From Fragilariopsis cylindrus CCMP1102 (Eukaryota; Bacillariophyta; Bacillariophyceae; Bacillariales; Bacillariaceae), in the NCBI GenBank assembly GCA_900095095.1, contig FMBT01000459.1:1-64000 (forward strand): a DNA stretch of 64,000 nucleotides, written 5' to 3'. Positions within the stretch are counted from its first letter, which is position 1, and each line of letters starts with the position of its first letter. Shown here one piece after another: positions 1 to 11,074 of the stretch. The notes beneath the pieces were generated by a model, which did no database searches, was not told where the DNA came from, and saw nothing but the letters and a program-made list of their open reading frames with translations. Both the position numbers and the translations under genes were made by a program.

Positions 1-51
1 TTTCCATATCAAAGGTGTCAATTGATTTACCTACACCACCAGTAGTTTCAG

Positions 52-3000
52 ACGATGCTGATCACGATACCGGCAGTAACAACTTTAGCAGTATCCTTAT
101 TTTCACATGAACGAAGCGGTAATCGTGGTGCAGAATCTACTGCTGCTGCTGCTAAGATAATGTTACCAATTCTTCAACCAACATTACGAGTAATGTTAGA
201 GTGTGTTGGTAATGTACGGAGTGGTAGGCTTATTGGAATCCCAAAGTCTTATCCATTCGGCGGTGGCGGTGGCGGACGTAACAATTATGGCGCCGGGACA
301 AACGACGACCAACCCGAACCTGTTGATCTACTCGAATATATCTCCAAAGAACTTCGGCATTCATTGATGGCAGCAGTTGTTGGTTTAGCATTTGCGACTG
401 CCACGAGATATCGCGTTAGTAAGTGATCAATTGCAGGAATTAACCTATCATTATTTTGTTGCTGCTTTTTGATTGTTATTTCTTTATTTGTTTTGTTCTG
501 TTTTCTCCACCATTATATTTCTTTATTTAAAATGCGTTGTCATATTTTAACTGTCAATACATATACTATTAGGGTGCAATGGGACATACGACGTGCGATC
601 CAATCGTATAAAAATTCTAATGACTCTAAGGTGTTGAACTGTGTACATCGTTATTGTGTATGACAGCAGAAGAAATTCGTGTACGATACGATAGCGAAAA
701 TCGTCGTCGTGACACAGCATTACTTGATGCATATAATGAAGGTGATCAAGACAACAACGACTCGTCGCAGCAGAAACACAAAGACTCAGCAGCTATGAAT
801 CTGCTGCAGCAGACTCACGTGCTGTAGAAAATCTGATTCTTGGTGATACGATTGTCCCTTCGTCTCCGATATCGATGGGAATCAATTCTCGTGATTCTAG
901 TGAAGAGATACACTTCGGAGGAGGATCTCCTTCTTCAACGAAAGAAATAGGAGAAACTGGAGCTGATTTTCTACTCTTTCACGAAGGTCTTACAGCAGGA
1001 GGTACATCATCGACTATAAACAGAGCAAAAATGGAATGGTCGAAGTACGAAGGATTGTGTACTGCACTAGAAACATGCTCCGCGATGGATGGTGGTATAA
1101 CACCAATTGATCACGAAAGTAAGGATCTGAAAACTTCGGCGGACGTTGTTTTGACGACACTGGAACCATTCTTAAATGCTTGGGATGAATATGCTGCCAT
1201 CGATGCAGTTGATACCGAGTTGGTGAAACTATTCGATTTCAATTTAAATTCGATATCCTCCTCCGATGATAATTCTTCGAGGGGCAGCGAATTAGAATTA
1301 TCCCGTTTTCAAGGATCGGAATGTGCAGCTGATGCGATGTCGACTTTTATAGAACTTGCTGCAGCTGAAAAGTCTCGAATGATAGAAGTTACCGGTATAT
1401 TCCTTCCGAATCATCGTAGTAGTTGTGCCGCCTTTACCGATCGATTCTGCTGGTCGAGGTATATGGAAATCTTAAGAAATGGCAACGTCGATGACCTTTG
1501 GGAGAGAGGTATATCAGATGGTAATCGTGATGCTCGAAGTCGTCTCGTTTCTATACCGTGTAGTCCACAATTTAGACGGTTTATCCCAAAATATCTTGAT
1601 CATGGACCCGACGACGAGACTGATGACAAGACTGCTGTAAAGGATAAAAAGAACAATAACAACGAAGCGAATGATATTGATGCATTCACCCAATTATTAA
1701 TTAAGTCAGGTCATCTTGAAATTGTTGATATTACAAAAAAGGAAATTAACATAGAGGAAGAACCTGCACTGGAACTGCCTACCTCAGATACACTTGACGA
1801 CGATTTCGATGAAAAGCCATTAGAAATTTCCACACCACGTACTGAAGATGATGCAGCAGCAGCTCTCTCAAAAAAATCCAAAAATATCGAGAACGATATT
1901 GCAACAGACGAAACCACTGCAGATGATAAATTCAGCAAAGATGAGAATGATGGTAGCGAGACGTTCGACAAGACGAAAATTGGCTCTGCGCACTACAATA
2001 TCACAGCAAGTGCCTTTGCAAGTCCACCCGATAATTCTTCGTCTACTCTTGGCTTGATGCATTCTGCCGCCGCTGGATTGATAGAAAGGCATCTTGAAGA
2101 TTGTCTTCACGTTAAGGTAAGTTTCATTGATTGATTGAATGTCAGAAAAAAAATTCGAATGCATAATTCAGAACGAATCACATTCGAATCACCGTGTCTA
2201 CCGTGTACAAACTCAACCTAATCCTGTTTATCCTTATTATCTTTTTCAAGACGGAGGGCAGTAGAAAATGTTCCTTACTTTTAACTTCTACACATCTGAT
2301 TCTTGAATACGACGTCGATAGCGAAGGATTGTATGAGGGTGAATTAATGTCTGTTCGAGAAGAAGCCGAACGGCAACGTATGATTGAAGAATCAAGAGGT
2401 GGTGTCGTCGATGAAGAGAAGATTCACGACGATATCGTAAACCGACAGAAGATGATGGCTGCTTTACGACCTAAAAGTATTCGATGGAGCCTATCAGAAT
2501 TATCTCATGTCTACCTTCGACGATATAGATTGAGGGATTCGTCTATTGAATTATTTTTCATTCCTTCTGGTGGTACAAGTTTCGGAGGGTACGGTTTATA
2601 CTCTCCTTCTACGTCGTTGTTCATTGATTTCGGACCGGGTTACGAAGGAAATACTCGCCGCGATGACGCAGCATTCGCCATCATGAAGCGAGCTCCTCCA
2701 CAAGCTATCAAACAATGGCCCGACCGATCTCCACAATTCATGCACGAGCAATTGAGTCGCTTGACGATAGGCTGGGTAGAAGGTCGAATCACAAACTTCG
2801 ATTACCTACTCCACCTCAATATGCTCGCAGGACGATCTTATAACGATACATGTCAATATCCAATTATGCCGTGGGTTCTGTCGAACTACCATTCCGAAGA
2901 AATACCAGATCTTACAGATCCCAATAATTTCCGAGACCTTACGAAGCCGATGGGAGCGTTAAATCCTAGTCGTTTAGAGGACTTTATCGAACGTTTCAAT

Positions 3001-5406
3001 ACCTTTGCGGATCCATCGATTCCACCGTTTATGTATGGGAGGTAAGTATTTCGTATTGTTTCTCATCTTTTTGATACTTTAATCTATGCATTTTGATTTT
3101 TACATGTTTGCTTACTTTTTATTCAATTTCCTTTAGTCACTATTCTACAAATGCAGGAGTAGTACTCCACTTCCTTGTTAGATTACATCCATTCGCTGGT
3201 CTACATAGACAACTACAAGGTGGGAATTTCGATGTTGCAGACCGTTTATTCTCATCTGTTCCACGCACGTGGGAAATGTGCACTGGGTCATCTGCAGCAG
3301 AAGTCAAAGAACTAACGCCAGAATGGTATTGCGCACCATCGTTTTTGAAGAACGGAAATAAATTCAAGCTAGGAACCTCACAAGATGGCGATATAATTGG
3401 AGATGTTGCCTTGCCCCCTTGGGCAAAAGGCTCTCCAGAAAAATTCATCGAAGTTATGAGGAGTGCGTTAGAAAGCGATATCTGCTCAGCTATGCTACCA
3501 GATTGGATTGATCTTTTGTTTGGTCGGAAACAACAAGGACCAGAAGCGATTGCTGCACACAATGTTTTCTTTTACCTAACGTACTACGGAAGTGTAGATG
3601 TTGCTGCCATCGAAGACGAAGGTTTGCGTCACGCTACTGAATTGCAGATTGCTCATTTCGGTCAATGTCCGATGCAATTATTTGTTCGACCGCATGTTCG
3701 ACGTGTTCAATACATAAATAAAAAGAGACTTTCATTCTACCAAATCACAAGTGCATATACCTTTGGTATCGATTGTCGAAGTGGTAACCAAGACGAATCG
3801 TTCGACTCCTCACCACAAAATAATAAAATCTTTGGTCAACCACTATATCTTCCATTCTTCTCGGCGCCTATATCGCATTGGGTTCATTTGGATGCACCTC
3901 CACCTGGACCACACGCCCCGTTGATTAGTGTGCGCCTTGCTGGCACCGATCGATGTTTGGCCGTAGACAAACGTGGAGTTTTCCATTGTTTTCGATGGGC
4001 GTGGAAGGCTGAAGAGTCAACGGAGATATCAGGTTTTGGAAGTGACACGAAATTCCCTCTTGATAATGGTTGTTTCATTGCCCAACGAGAGTTGACGCGT
4101 TTCCGTACCGTCCCTCGGCTAGTACATAAGCCTCAACGAGATGAATTCCCTGCTATCGCAATCTCAAAGACATTGTTTGCCGGCCGATCTGTTTTGCTTG
4201 TACTTTCTGATGGAGATGGTCGCGGAGGGCTAGCGATGCAGCTAGTTGACCCCTCGAAGGGAGTCGTTCGAGGAGAGGCGGTTATCAAGTCGGTACACTC
4301 GGCGCGTATCCAATGCATCGCAACTGACCCAATTGGGACTGCAGCAGGTCACGGTGTGAGTAAACCATGTATCAAAAATATCATAAAGAGGTAGCAACGA
4401 GTTTGTCGTCATCTATTGCTGTTTTCCTTTTCTTTTTACCCTCACACATGTGCTTGTTTTATTGCGATTTCTATCTTAGGGAGTTGGTGGAGAACTGGCA
4501 ATCGTTGGAAGCTCGGACGGATCCGCCTCTATTTGGCGCTTCATGTCCAGTCATTACTTGCCATTGCGACCTAGAGTGCGTCTTTCAGGTCATTGTTGCT
4601 CTCCTATCCATGCCGTCGGATTGAATGCCGCTATCAATATTGCCGTGACTGTTTCAGAAAATCGACTTTGCCTCCATTCTATAGGAAACGGGAACGTGAT
4701 TCGAACTATTGAACCACCAAAAGATGCACTTGACTTGCCCAAGGGTATCGAAATGACAACAACTTTTGCTAAGTCACCTGCAGTTGCGATTTCTGTACAA
4801 GGATTCGTGGTTGCTGTTTGTGAGACAAGATTGAAAACGAATGCCACTCGAAGTGTTATAACGCTTCATTTGTTTTCACTGGAAGGAGTTTCCCTTGGAT
4901 CTAAAGCATTGGAAAGTTGGAGAGGAGTACCAAATAAAATTGTTTCTACACCAGACGGTACGACAATTCTAGTCTGCTCTGGACGGGGAGTGACCGTGCA
5001 TCGACTTTCTGCAATCACACCACTTGAGTATATCGATGAATGGCAAGTCACAGAATCCGAAGAACTATCATCTGATGTTAGTCGTGCTTTTGATATCGAC
5101 CTAGGCCCGTCATTGAATCGACCAATTGTTGCTGCAGTAGCCTGTTCCAATGGTGTACTTAGATTGCATGCTCTCGCTGGTATATCAGCCTTTAGCGAAC
5201 GGCATAAAAAGGTTGGACTTTCACAAAGTGTTGGATCACTTATGGCGGCTCCTGCTCGACGTTTCAAAAATGTATTTGGTAAAGCATCTGCCATAGGAAA
5301 TATGGCCGCAGATGTTGGGAAAGATATTTCGAAAGAGATTTCTACCGACGTAAAGGAACGTGGAGTTACTGGTTTCCTTGGTGGGATGTTTGGCAAAAAG
5401 AAGTAA
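52..5406 (+). CDS. BEACH-WD40 protein, 5' end outside the window
   Basis: C-terminal part of a large BEACH protein (LYST/neurobeachin/WDFY3 class), a scaffold in vesicle trafficking, lysosome size control or autophagy in other eukaryotes. Exons read by hand: about 52-418, 631-about 823, about 901-2116, 2251-3041, 3137-4355, 4480-5406; introns of 95-212 bp have GT-AG ends and consistent phases, except that the join between 790 and 900 is unclear (either a 77-bp intron at 824-900 or a one-base slip). A PH-like domain starts at about 2251 (motif KCSLLLTSTHLILEYD). The BEACH domain runs from about 2750 to 3700, with NFDYLLHLNMLAGRS, PWVLSNY, HYSTNAGVVLHFLVRLHPF and DRLF. WD40-type repeats follow from about 3880 to 5200 (for example GSSDGSASIWRF). 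The C-terminus is a basic amphipathic tail ending FGKKK. Family assignment is firm; the exact orthologue is not. Confidence 0.92.
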
Positions 5407-5960
5407 TATACGCAGATATTTTAAATAGTAGCAAATTCATAATGATAAAACTAACGTTAAATAAATACTTTTATCTCTAATTATAACAAGTTTAAAAGCA
5501 GATCTCGCGATAAGTTAGTGGTTGAGAGCGAGATAAAGAAAGAAAATAGCTCTTATTACTGAATACGCACGTAGATAAAAAAGCTTAAATATCAGGGTTA
5601 TTTAAAACATGGAACCGCCCAGCGGTGTGAATCCCAGTACAGCAGGACCTACAAGAGACTTGGACCAAGCTTTAGTTACTTAATAACAGACTACCAAAGC
5701 TACTGTTAACAGACAATACTGCTGTATAGTTTTGAACGTACATTCTATAATTATATAATAGTAGGACTACTGTACTCTACTGAACTATTAAATGAATTAA
5801 TGAATTATATCATTATTATGAGTATTTCTATATTTTGTTTAGAATAATATGGTTTACAGTATATTTCGTAATTCTTATATTTTATTTTACTTTTGGGGGA
5901 TGGGAATGGGGGGGGTTTGGGGGTTGTCCATAACAGACGACAACGAAACAACTTCTTTTT
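5407..5960. other. Convergent intergenic spacer
   Basis: AT-rich gap between the 3' ends of the BEACH gene (+) and the RRM/TPR gene (-). No ORF, RNA gene or repeat family recognised; it should hold both 3' UTRs. Confidence 0.6.
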
Positions 5961-8810
5961 TTATTTTTTCTTCTTTTTAGATTTACTTTTTTTATTACTT
6001 TTCTTCTTGTTATTGTTATTGCCAGTATTGTTTTCGTCCTCAGCAGAATTATCTGTAGACGTATTATTATTGTTATTATTGTTATTATTGCCTCCTTTTG
6101 CCTTATCATTATCATTGTCATTATCATCATCCTCTAATTGAAACATTTTCATTATATCATCGACTTCATTTTCTTTTAAATGGACACCAATTTTTCGAGA
6201 TGGATGTAAAAATACATCACAATCTTTGATTAATTTATGCATATTCGTAATATTTTTAGCATCCCTATTTTTATCTGCACTACCCTTGTGAAATATTGGT
6301 AATAGACTTTCAAAATCTAATTTTGCTTCTTTGTATTGTTTTTTATGATAATACGCTAATCCTCTTCGATAGATCGAGGGTACATGTTTCGGATCTCGTT
6401 CAATGGCTAAGGAATAGATTTGTATCTTTTCAGTACCACCATTCGCCGCATCTACACCACACATATGAGATAAGTATCCATAATTAAAATGAATCAGAAC
6501 ATAACATAATTCATCATACCAAACTCGTGTTGAAAAATCTTGATAATAATAATATAAATCACGTAAATTTTGTCGATGTTGTTGTGAATTATAATTATGA
6601 TTTTCTTGTGCATTATCACATACCGAATTAAACCATTGTTGTCCTTCTCGAATTTCACTGGGCCGTTGATGACACAATGTAATTGTACATAAGGATATAT
6701 TAATATAATCAGTATCCACTACCATACCATTTTCATCTTGATTTTGATTATTATCACCATTTTCATCAGTATATATTTCATCAACTATAGTACCTGGTTC
6801 ATCAGTAGCAGTAGATTCGACGACGGGTGATTGTTCTGCTGTTGTTGTGGTCTTTCCTTTACCTTCCGTTACAGTTCCATCTTCATTTTCATAATTTTCA
6901 TCATCCGAAACACCATTCAAATAACAAAATTTAGTTAATAGTTCAATAGATTCTTTATATTTACCATCATAAAATAATTGTAATCCATTTTTATATAACT
7001 CAAATGAGACATATCCTACACCTTCCTTATTATTATCATTATCATTATTTGGATCATCATCAACTAGTAGTACATCTTCTACCAATAGATCATCGGTACT
7101 AGTAATTTGTAATTTTTCTTCAGTCGTAGTATCATCCTTATTCTTGTTGTTGTTGTCCTCGTTCTCTTCTTCTACACCACAATTAGTATCACAACCGTTA
7201 TCAGTAGTAGTAGTAGTAGTAGTAGTAGCAGTTTCAGTAGTAGTAGGAGCAGTCCGTTGCTCTAATGACTTTTGATCCACCTCTAAGACTTTACCGTTCC
7301 ATTCCAAGGGTGTTTCTGCATGTTGTTGCAGAGCAGCAGTCACCGGAGCAACACCATCATAATCAACGAATGCCAAACACAAATTATTTTTTTGAGGGTT
7401 GAGATTAGTACCCACAATTCTCGACTTCGTGACTACCGCAAATGGTTGAAACATCGTCAAAATATCTTGTTCCGTCACGTTGTTACTCAAATTCTTGATC
7501 ACTAAAGTATAGTCGGGATTACGTTTTTTACGACTTCGATTTTGTGGTTGTTGTTGTTGCTCTTTTGATTTTAATTTTAGTAGGTCCGCTTCACCATCAT
7601 CACCGTCGATTTCTGTAGCTTGCTTCTTGTTCTTTTTCTTCCTCTTCTTTTTATTTTTGGTGGTAGTGGTAGTGGCATTAGTAACGTTTTCAATAGTAGG
7701 TGGTTCTTCTAGTAAGTCGTCGTCAGACGATGATGATGATGATGATGATACTGAGGAACCATCTGAATCTGAATCTGATAATTCATCACCAAATCCATAG
7801 TCTTTACTTCTACTTCTTTGACGTTGATGATGAGAATGTGATTGAGTCTTTAATGCTAAGAATGGATTACTGGTTGGTGTTTTGACACCATGATTGAGTG
7901 TCGCAGTTGGTGGTATGTATTCCACTGGTGCTGTTATAGTTCGTGTCCATGTTGAAAGAGACGGACTACTAGTGTTAGTACTACTAGTACTACTCCTCCT
8001 TTTCATTGGTGATGTAGTATTAGTAGTAGTAGTCGATTTCTTCTCCTTGTCCTCTGGTGGCACCGTTGTGGATGGTTGCACGTCGTTATTGGGTGATGAT
8101 CCTACTACCGATGAAGGGGTATTAACCATCTCTTTTGCCGTAGTATTATCTTCTGGTTCTAATAACATCATTTCTTCTGCTGCTTCACCTGATTCCGAAG
8201 CGTCATACACCATAGTCGCTGTCATGGTAGCTTCTTCTTCATCTTCAACCACTGCCTCGTGTATCCATGGTGATGATGTTGGAACTGGTGCATCTAATGA
8301 AATCTTTCTTTCTGGTGTACTACTACTTTGCGTCGTTGTATTACTACTTGTATTACTGGAAGTAAACCCCATAATGGAATTATGTTGTTTTATTTTATAT
8401 TGTACGTCTAATCTTTTTTGTATTTCACGTATTGATTTTTTATATGCTTTTTTAAATTGTACCACATCCGTTAAGGTATCATTGGCCGTCGCATCATGAA
8501 CTATCACATTCCGTTCGGTCATAATATAATATAACGCATCAATGACATCTTGTTCTAAATAATATGAGATTTTACGTATCGATTCTAATAAATTATCTTT
8601 TTGTGGATTAATACAATCAATTTGATGTAATAAATCTGCAATAGTACGTGCCGAACGGACTGCTAGTACTAAATCAGCACCATTCTTCCAATCCAACCGA
8701 CGTTGTTTCATAGTATATAATTGATATTTATTATCTACGTTGGTATATGGTTGTTGTTCTTGATGAATTTGTTGTTGAATATGTAGTTGTTGCTCTTGAT
8801 TGTTTGCCAT
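5961..8810 (-). CDS. RRM and TPR domain protein, low-complexity rich
   Basis: A 949-residue intronless ORF. Residues 40-135 form a helical N-terminal region after a Gln-rich start. Residues 150-420 are Ser/Thr/Glu-rich linker with acidic and lysine clusters. An RNA recognition motif lies at about 432-515: RNP2-like LVIKNL and RNP1-like LCLAFVDY are visible. After another acidic linker come TPR-like helices near 597-630 (LYKNGLQLFYDGKYKESIELL) and near 795-840 (AIERDPKHVPSIYRRGLAYY, YKEAKLDFESLL). The tail is Asn-rich, then a run of lysines. RRM plus TPR suggests an RNA-binding co-chaperone or mRNP scaffold, possibly nuclear given the lysine tail; this is inference. Start chosen at the only upstream ATG. 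The gap to the next gene upstream forms a divergent promoter region with the small membrane protein gene. Confidence 0.85.
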   Translation of the reverse strand: MANNQEQQLHIQQQIHQEQQPYTNVDNKYQLYTMKQRRLDWKNGADLVLAVRSARTIADLLHQIDCINPQKDNLLESIRKISYYLEQDVIDALYYIMTERNVIVHDATANDTLTDVVQFKKAYKKSIREIQKRLDVQYKIKQHNSIMGFTSSNTSSNTTTQSSSTPERKISLDAPVPTSSPWIHEAVVEDEEEATMTATMVYDASESGEAAEEMMLLEPEDNTTAKEMVNTPSSVVGSSPNNDVQPSTTVPPEDKEKKSTTTTNTTSPMKRRSSTSSTNTSSPSLSTWTRTITAPVEYIPPTATLNHGVKTPTSNPFLALKTQSHSHHQRQRSRSKDYGFGDELSDSDSDGSSVSSSSSSSSDDDLLEEPPTIENVTNATTTTTKNKKKRKKKNKKQATEIDGDDGEADLLKLKSKEQQQQPQNRSRKKRNPDYTLVIKNLSNNVTEQDILTMFQPFAVVTKSRIVGTNLNPQKNNLCLAFVDYDGVAPVTAALQQHAETPLEWNGKVLEVDQKSLEQRTAPTTTETATTTTTTTTDNGCDTNCGVEEENEDNNNKNKDDTTTEEKLQITSTDDLLVEDVLLVDDDPNNDNDNNKEGVGYVSFELYKNGLQLFYDGKYKESIELLTKFCYLNGVSDDENYENEDGTVTEGKGKTTTTAEQSPVVESTATDEPGTIVDEIYTDENGDNNQNQDENGMVVDTDYINISLCTITLCHQRPSEIREGQQWFNSVCDNAQENHNYNSQQHRQNLRDLYYYYQDFSTRVWYDELCYVLIHFNYGYLSHMCGVDAANGGTEKIQIYSLAIERDPKHVPSIYRRGLAYYHKKQYKEAKLDFESLLPIFHKGSADKNRDAKNITNMHKLIKDCDVFLHPSRKIGVHLKENEVDDIMKMFQLEDDDNDNDNDKAKGGNNNNNNNNNTSTDNSAEDENNTGNNNNKKKSNKKSKSKKKKK

Positions 8811-9414
8811 AATACTACTATACTATTATGTTATGATATATCAGTCTTTTTTTTGATAAATGAATGAATTGAGAAGAATAGTTAGTGGAAAGGAATCTCG
8901 TTCTTGTGCCGTTGCTTCTTTGTTACTACAGGCGTAAATAAAGCAAAAGTGTCTCCTTTTTCGCTCTTTTCTCAGCTTTGTTTCTTCTCATTTGGCGTGG
9001 GTGTGGCATGCTTCAACTAACATTACTGGCTGTCATTAAGCTTGCCGTCGTCGAGCGTCTACTGTCTGTACAATGTACACAGTAAATATGCGATCCAATT
9101 TATATACTAGGCCCTATGCGCGTATAGTACATAACTAGTTTTTTGCTTTTACTACTATAATTTACTTACACGTGTAGGTCTGTCAATTAACTTAGCTATT
9201 GTACGACAGAAACCGAAGGATTTATTCATAATAGCCCTTCATTTCTGTAGTTGGAGCAAATCGTAGCTTTATTAATACTGTAGGCGCTCGTAGTAATGTA
9301 ATAGGGTTTATGGACAGTAGACCCAAACCAAACCAAACCAAACCAAACCAGACTGAACCGAATCGAATCGAACCGAACCAACTGGATTGATTGCCCAAGT
9401 ATTGTTATAATATT
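8811..9414. other. Divergent promoter region
   Basis: About 600 bp between two divergent starts. It holds several TACTGTA-type and GTACA-type palindromic words and, at the right end, the ACCAA-type repeat described separately. No ORF of note. Confidence 0.5.
9303..9390 (+). repeat. ACCAA/GAACC-type repeat, copy 1
   Basis: Begins with GTTTATGGACAGTAG and continues as tandem CCAAA/CGAAC pentamers, ending ACTGGA. A second copy in the same orientation lies at 10453-10508. The two copies bracket the small membrane protein gene. Confidence 0.8.
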
Positions 9415-9978
9415 ATGACAATCCGAAATAATAATAATAATAATAGTAATAATAAATCAGTTGCATCATCAGCGCCATCAACAGAAGAAACAGATGCTGT
9501 AGCTTTGAACGTGAATGCTACTGATGTCTTCAATGAAGATAATATTCCATTTGCACACGCTTCCAGTGTAGTAGTTGAACTTAGTAGTACTAGTGGTGCC
9601 CCCATTGCTTATTCTACAGGAAAACCACCACAACCACAGCCACAGTCATCATCATCTGTTGCTGTTGCGACAGGTGCACCAACACCAACACCAACTGCTA
9701 CGACTCAAATTATTTCTACCACTACCAGTACTACCAGTACTACTCGAGGTAACAATAATTCACAAAATTGTTGTACAGGTTGGACTACTTGTTGTGGAAT
9801 TACTTCTATTGTACTAGTAAGTATATTTCTTTGTTGTATAGTACCATTCATTATAGTAGCAATTGCAATTGTATCAGCAACAGCAAACAGTATAGGTGCG
9901 GTGGATTATGATAATGATGATTATGACATCTGGTTGGGACCAAGTTTACCACCAAGTGCTGCACCACCCAGTACTTAA
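9415..9978 (+). CDS. Small single-pass membrane protein, unknown function
   Basis: A 187-residue protein starting at ATG 9415; the frame is open from 9391 but without an earlier ATG. It has an Asn run near the N-terminus, a Ser/Thr/Pro-rich region (about residues 55-115), a Cys-rich junction (CCTGWTTCC) and one strong hydrophobic segment of about 28 residues (about 128-155), then a short acidic tail (DYDNDDYDIWLG). The CC doublets beside the membrane segment could be S-acylated. Not recognised as a known family. It is flanked on both sides by copies of the same short direct repeat. Coding nature is plausible because the membrane segment is compositionally distinct from the microsatellite parts, but there is no intron or homologue to confirm it. 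Confidence 0.55.
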   Translation: MTIRNNNNNNSNNKSVASSAPSTEETDAVALNVNATDVFNEDNIPFAHASSVVVELSSTSGAPIAYSTGKPPQPQPQSSSSVAVATGAPTPTPTATTQIISTTTSTTSTTRGNNNSQNCCTGWTTCCGITSIVLVSIFLCCIVPFIIVAIAIVSATANSIGAVDYDNDDYDIWLGPSLPPSAAPPST

Positions 9979-11074
9979 ATGACAACAACTTATGACGGTA
10001 TTGACGATAATGATAATGGTAATAATAACAAATAATAATAATAATAATAATAGTAATGAACAACAACAGCAACAACAAGGAACTAAAATAGTATACGGAT
10101 ACGAATAATGATACGAGGATACAACAGGACGACATAAAGAGACAGCAAGTAGCAACGGTGATGACGCATCATATCAGTCATCATCATTTCCACATAAAAG
10201 ATCATAAATCAATATCAAAGCACTACTACAGTATGACTCGTCGTGGTAGTACAGTAGCAAACATTCCCTTCTTATTACTAGAGCGAACAATGGCATTTGA
10301 TGGTGGGTAGATGGTAGTAGTTAACGATTGCTTCTTGGTACCAGCGTTTGGTGAAGGAGCAATACATGGCCAAGGTTACCTCACCTGTACTATCATTTAA
10401 ATCAACATCAGCAACATCAAAATGAGAAATTCGCTGGCTCCTTGTGATATAAAGAGTTTATGGACAGTAGTAGGCTTGAACCGAACCAAACCAAACCGAC
10501 TGGACCAGATATAAAATATACAATATTTGGTTTCCATCTAATTCGATTCTAAAAGATAACCACCCTACTACGTACGTTACGTTTTACAGTACTCTATAGT
10601 CAATGGAAAAAAAAAGAGACGACGACGACGACTTTTTGCAATTTGACTATAAATAAATGGGAAGGTCACACACACACACACACACGGCTCTTTTTTTCTA
10701 CTCTATCTGTTTCAATGGTTGTTAATTTAATTTATTTAGGTTTTATATTTTAAATCAATATTATTGTTTCTATTCATCCTTTTTTGTTTCTGTTTCTTTT
10801 TGTTTTGATTTTATGTGTGTGTGTGTGTGTGTGTGATTGATTGTATCACTATGTATTTATTTATATTTGGGTTTTTCTTTGACATGTCTTTTTTCTTTCC
10901 TTTTATTTATTTGTGTGTTTGTGTTTGTTCTTGTTCTTGTTTGCGTTTGTGTTTGTCTTCCTTTTTCAAATTTAAATTTCATCAATATTTTATTTTTGTA
11001 TCTTTATTTCTACTCTCAAAGTATTTAATACAGTATCATTTTTTTAAACTTATACTATAACTATATACGATATA
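9979..11074. other. Convergent spacer with microsatellites
   Basis: AT-rich spacer between 3' ends. It contains AAT/CAA trinucleotide stretches (10025-10080), the second ACCAA-type repeat, a CA run (about 10667-10685), a GT run (about 10815-10833) and T-rich tracts. No gene recognised. Confidence 0.6.
10453..10508 (+). repeat. ACCAA/GAACC-type repeat, copy 2
   Basis: Direct repeat of 9303-9390: shares GTTTATGGACAGTAG, then GAACC and CCAAA pentamers, then ACTGGA. Shorter than copy 1. Confidence 0.75.

Noticed and set aside
7894-8499. 201-codon plus-strand frame opposite the RRM/TPR gene
   Set aside because: Antisense reading of Ser/Thr/Glu repeats; Val/Leu/Ser-rich shadow typical of such regions.
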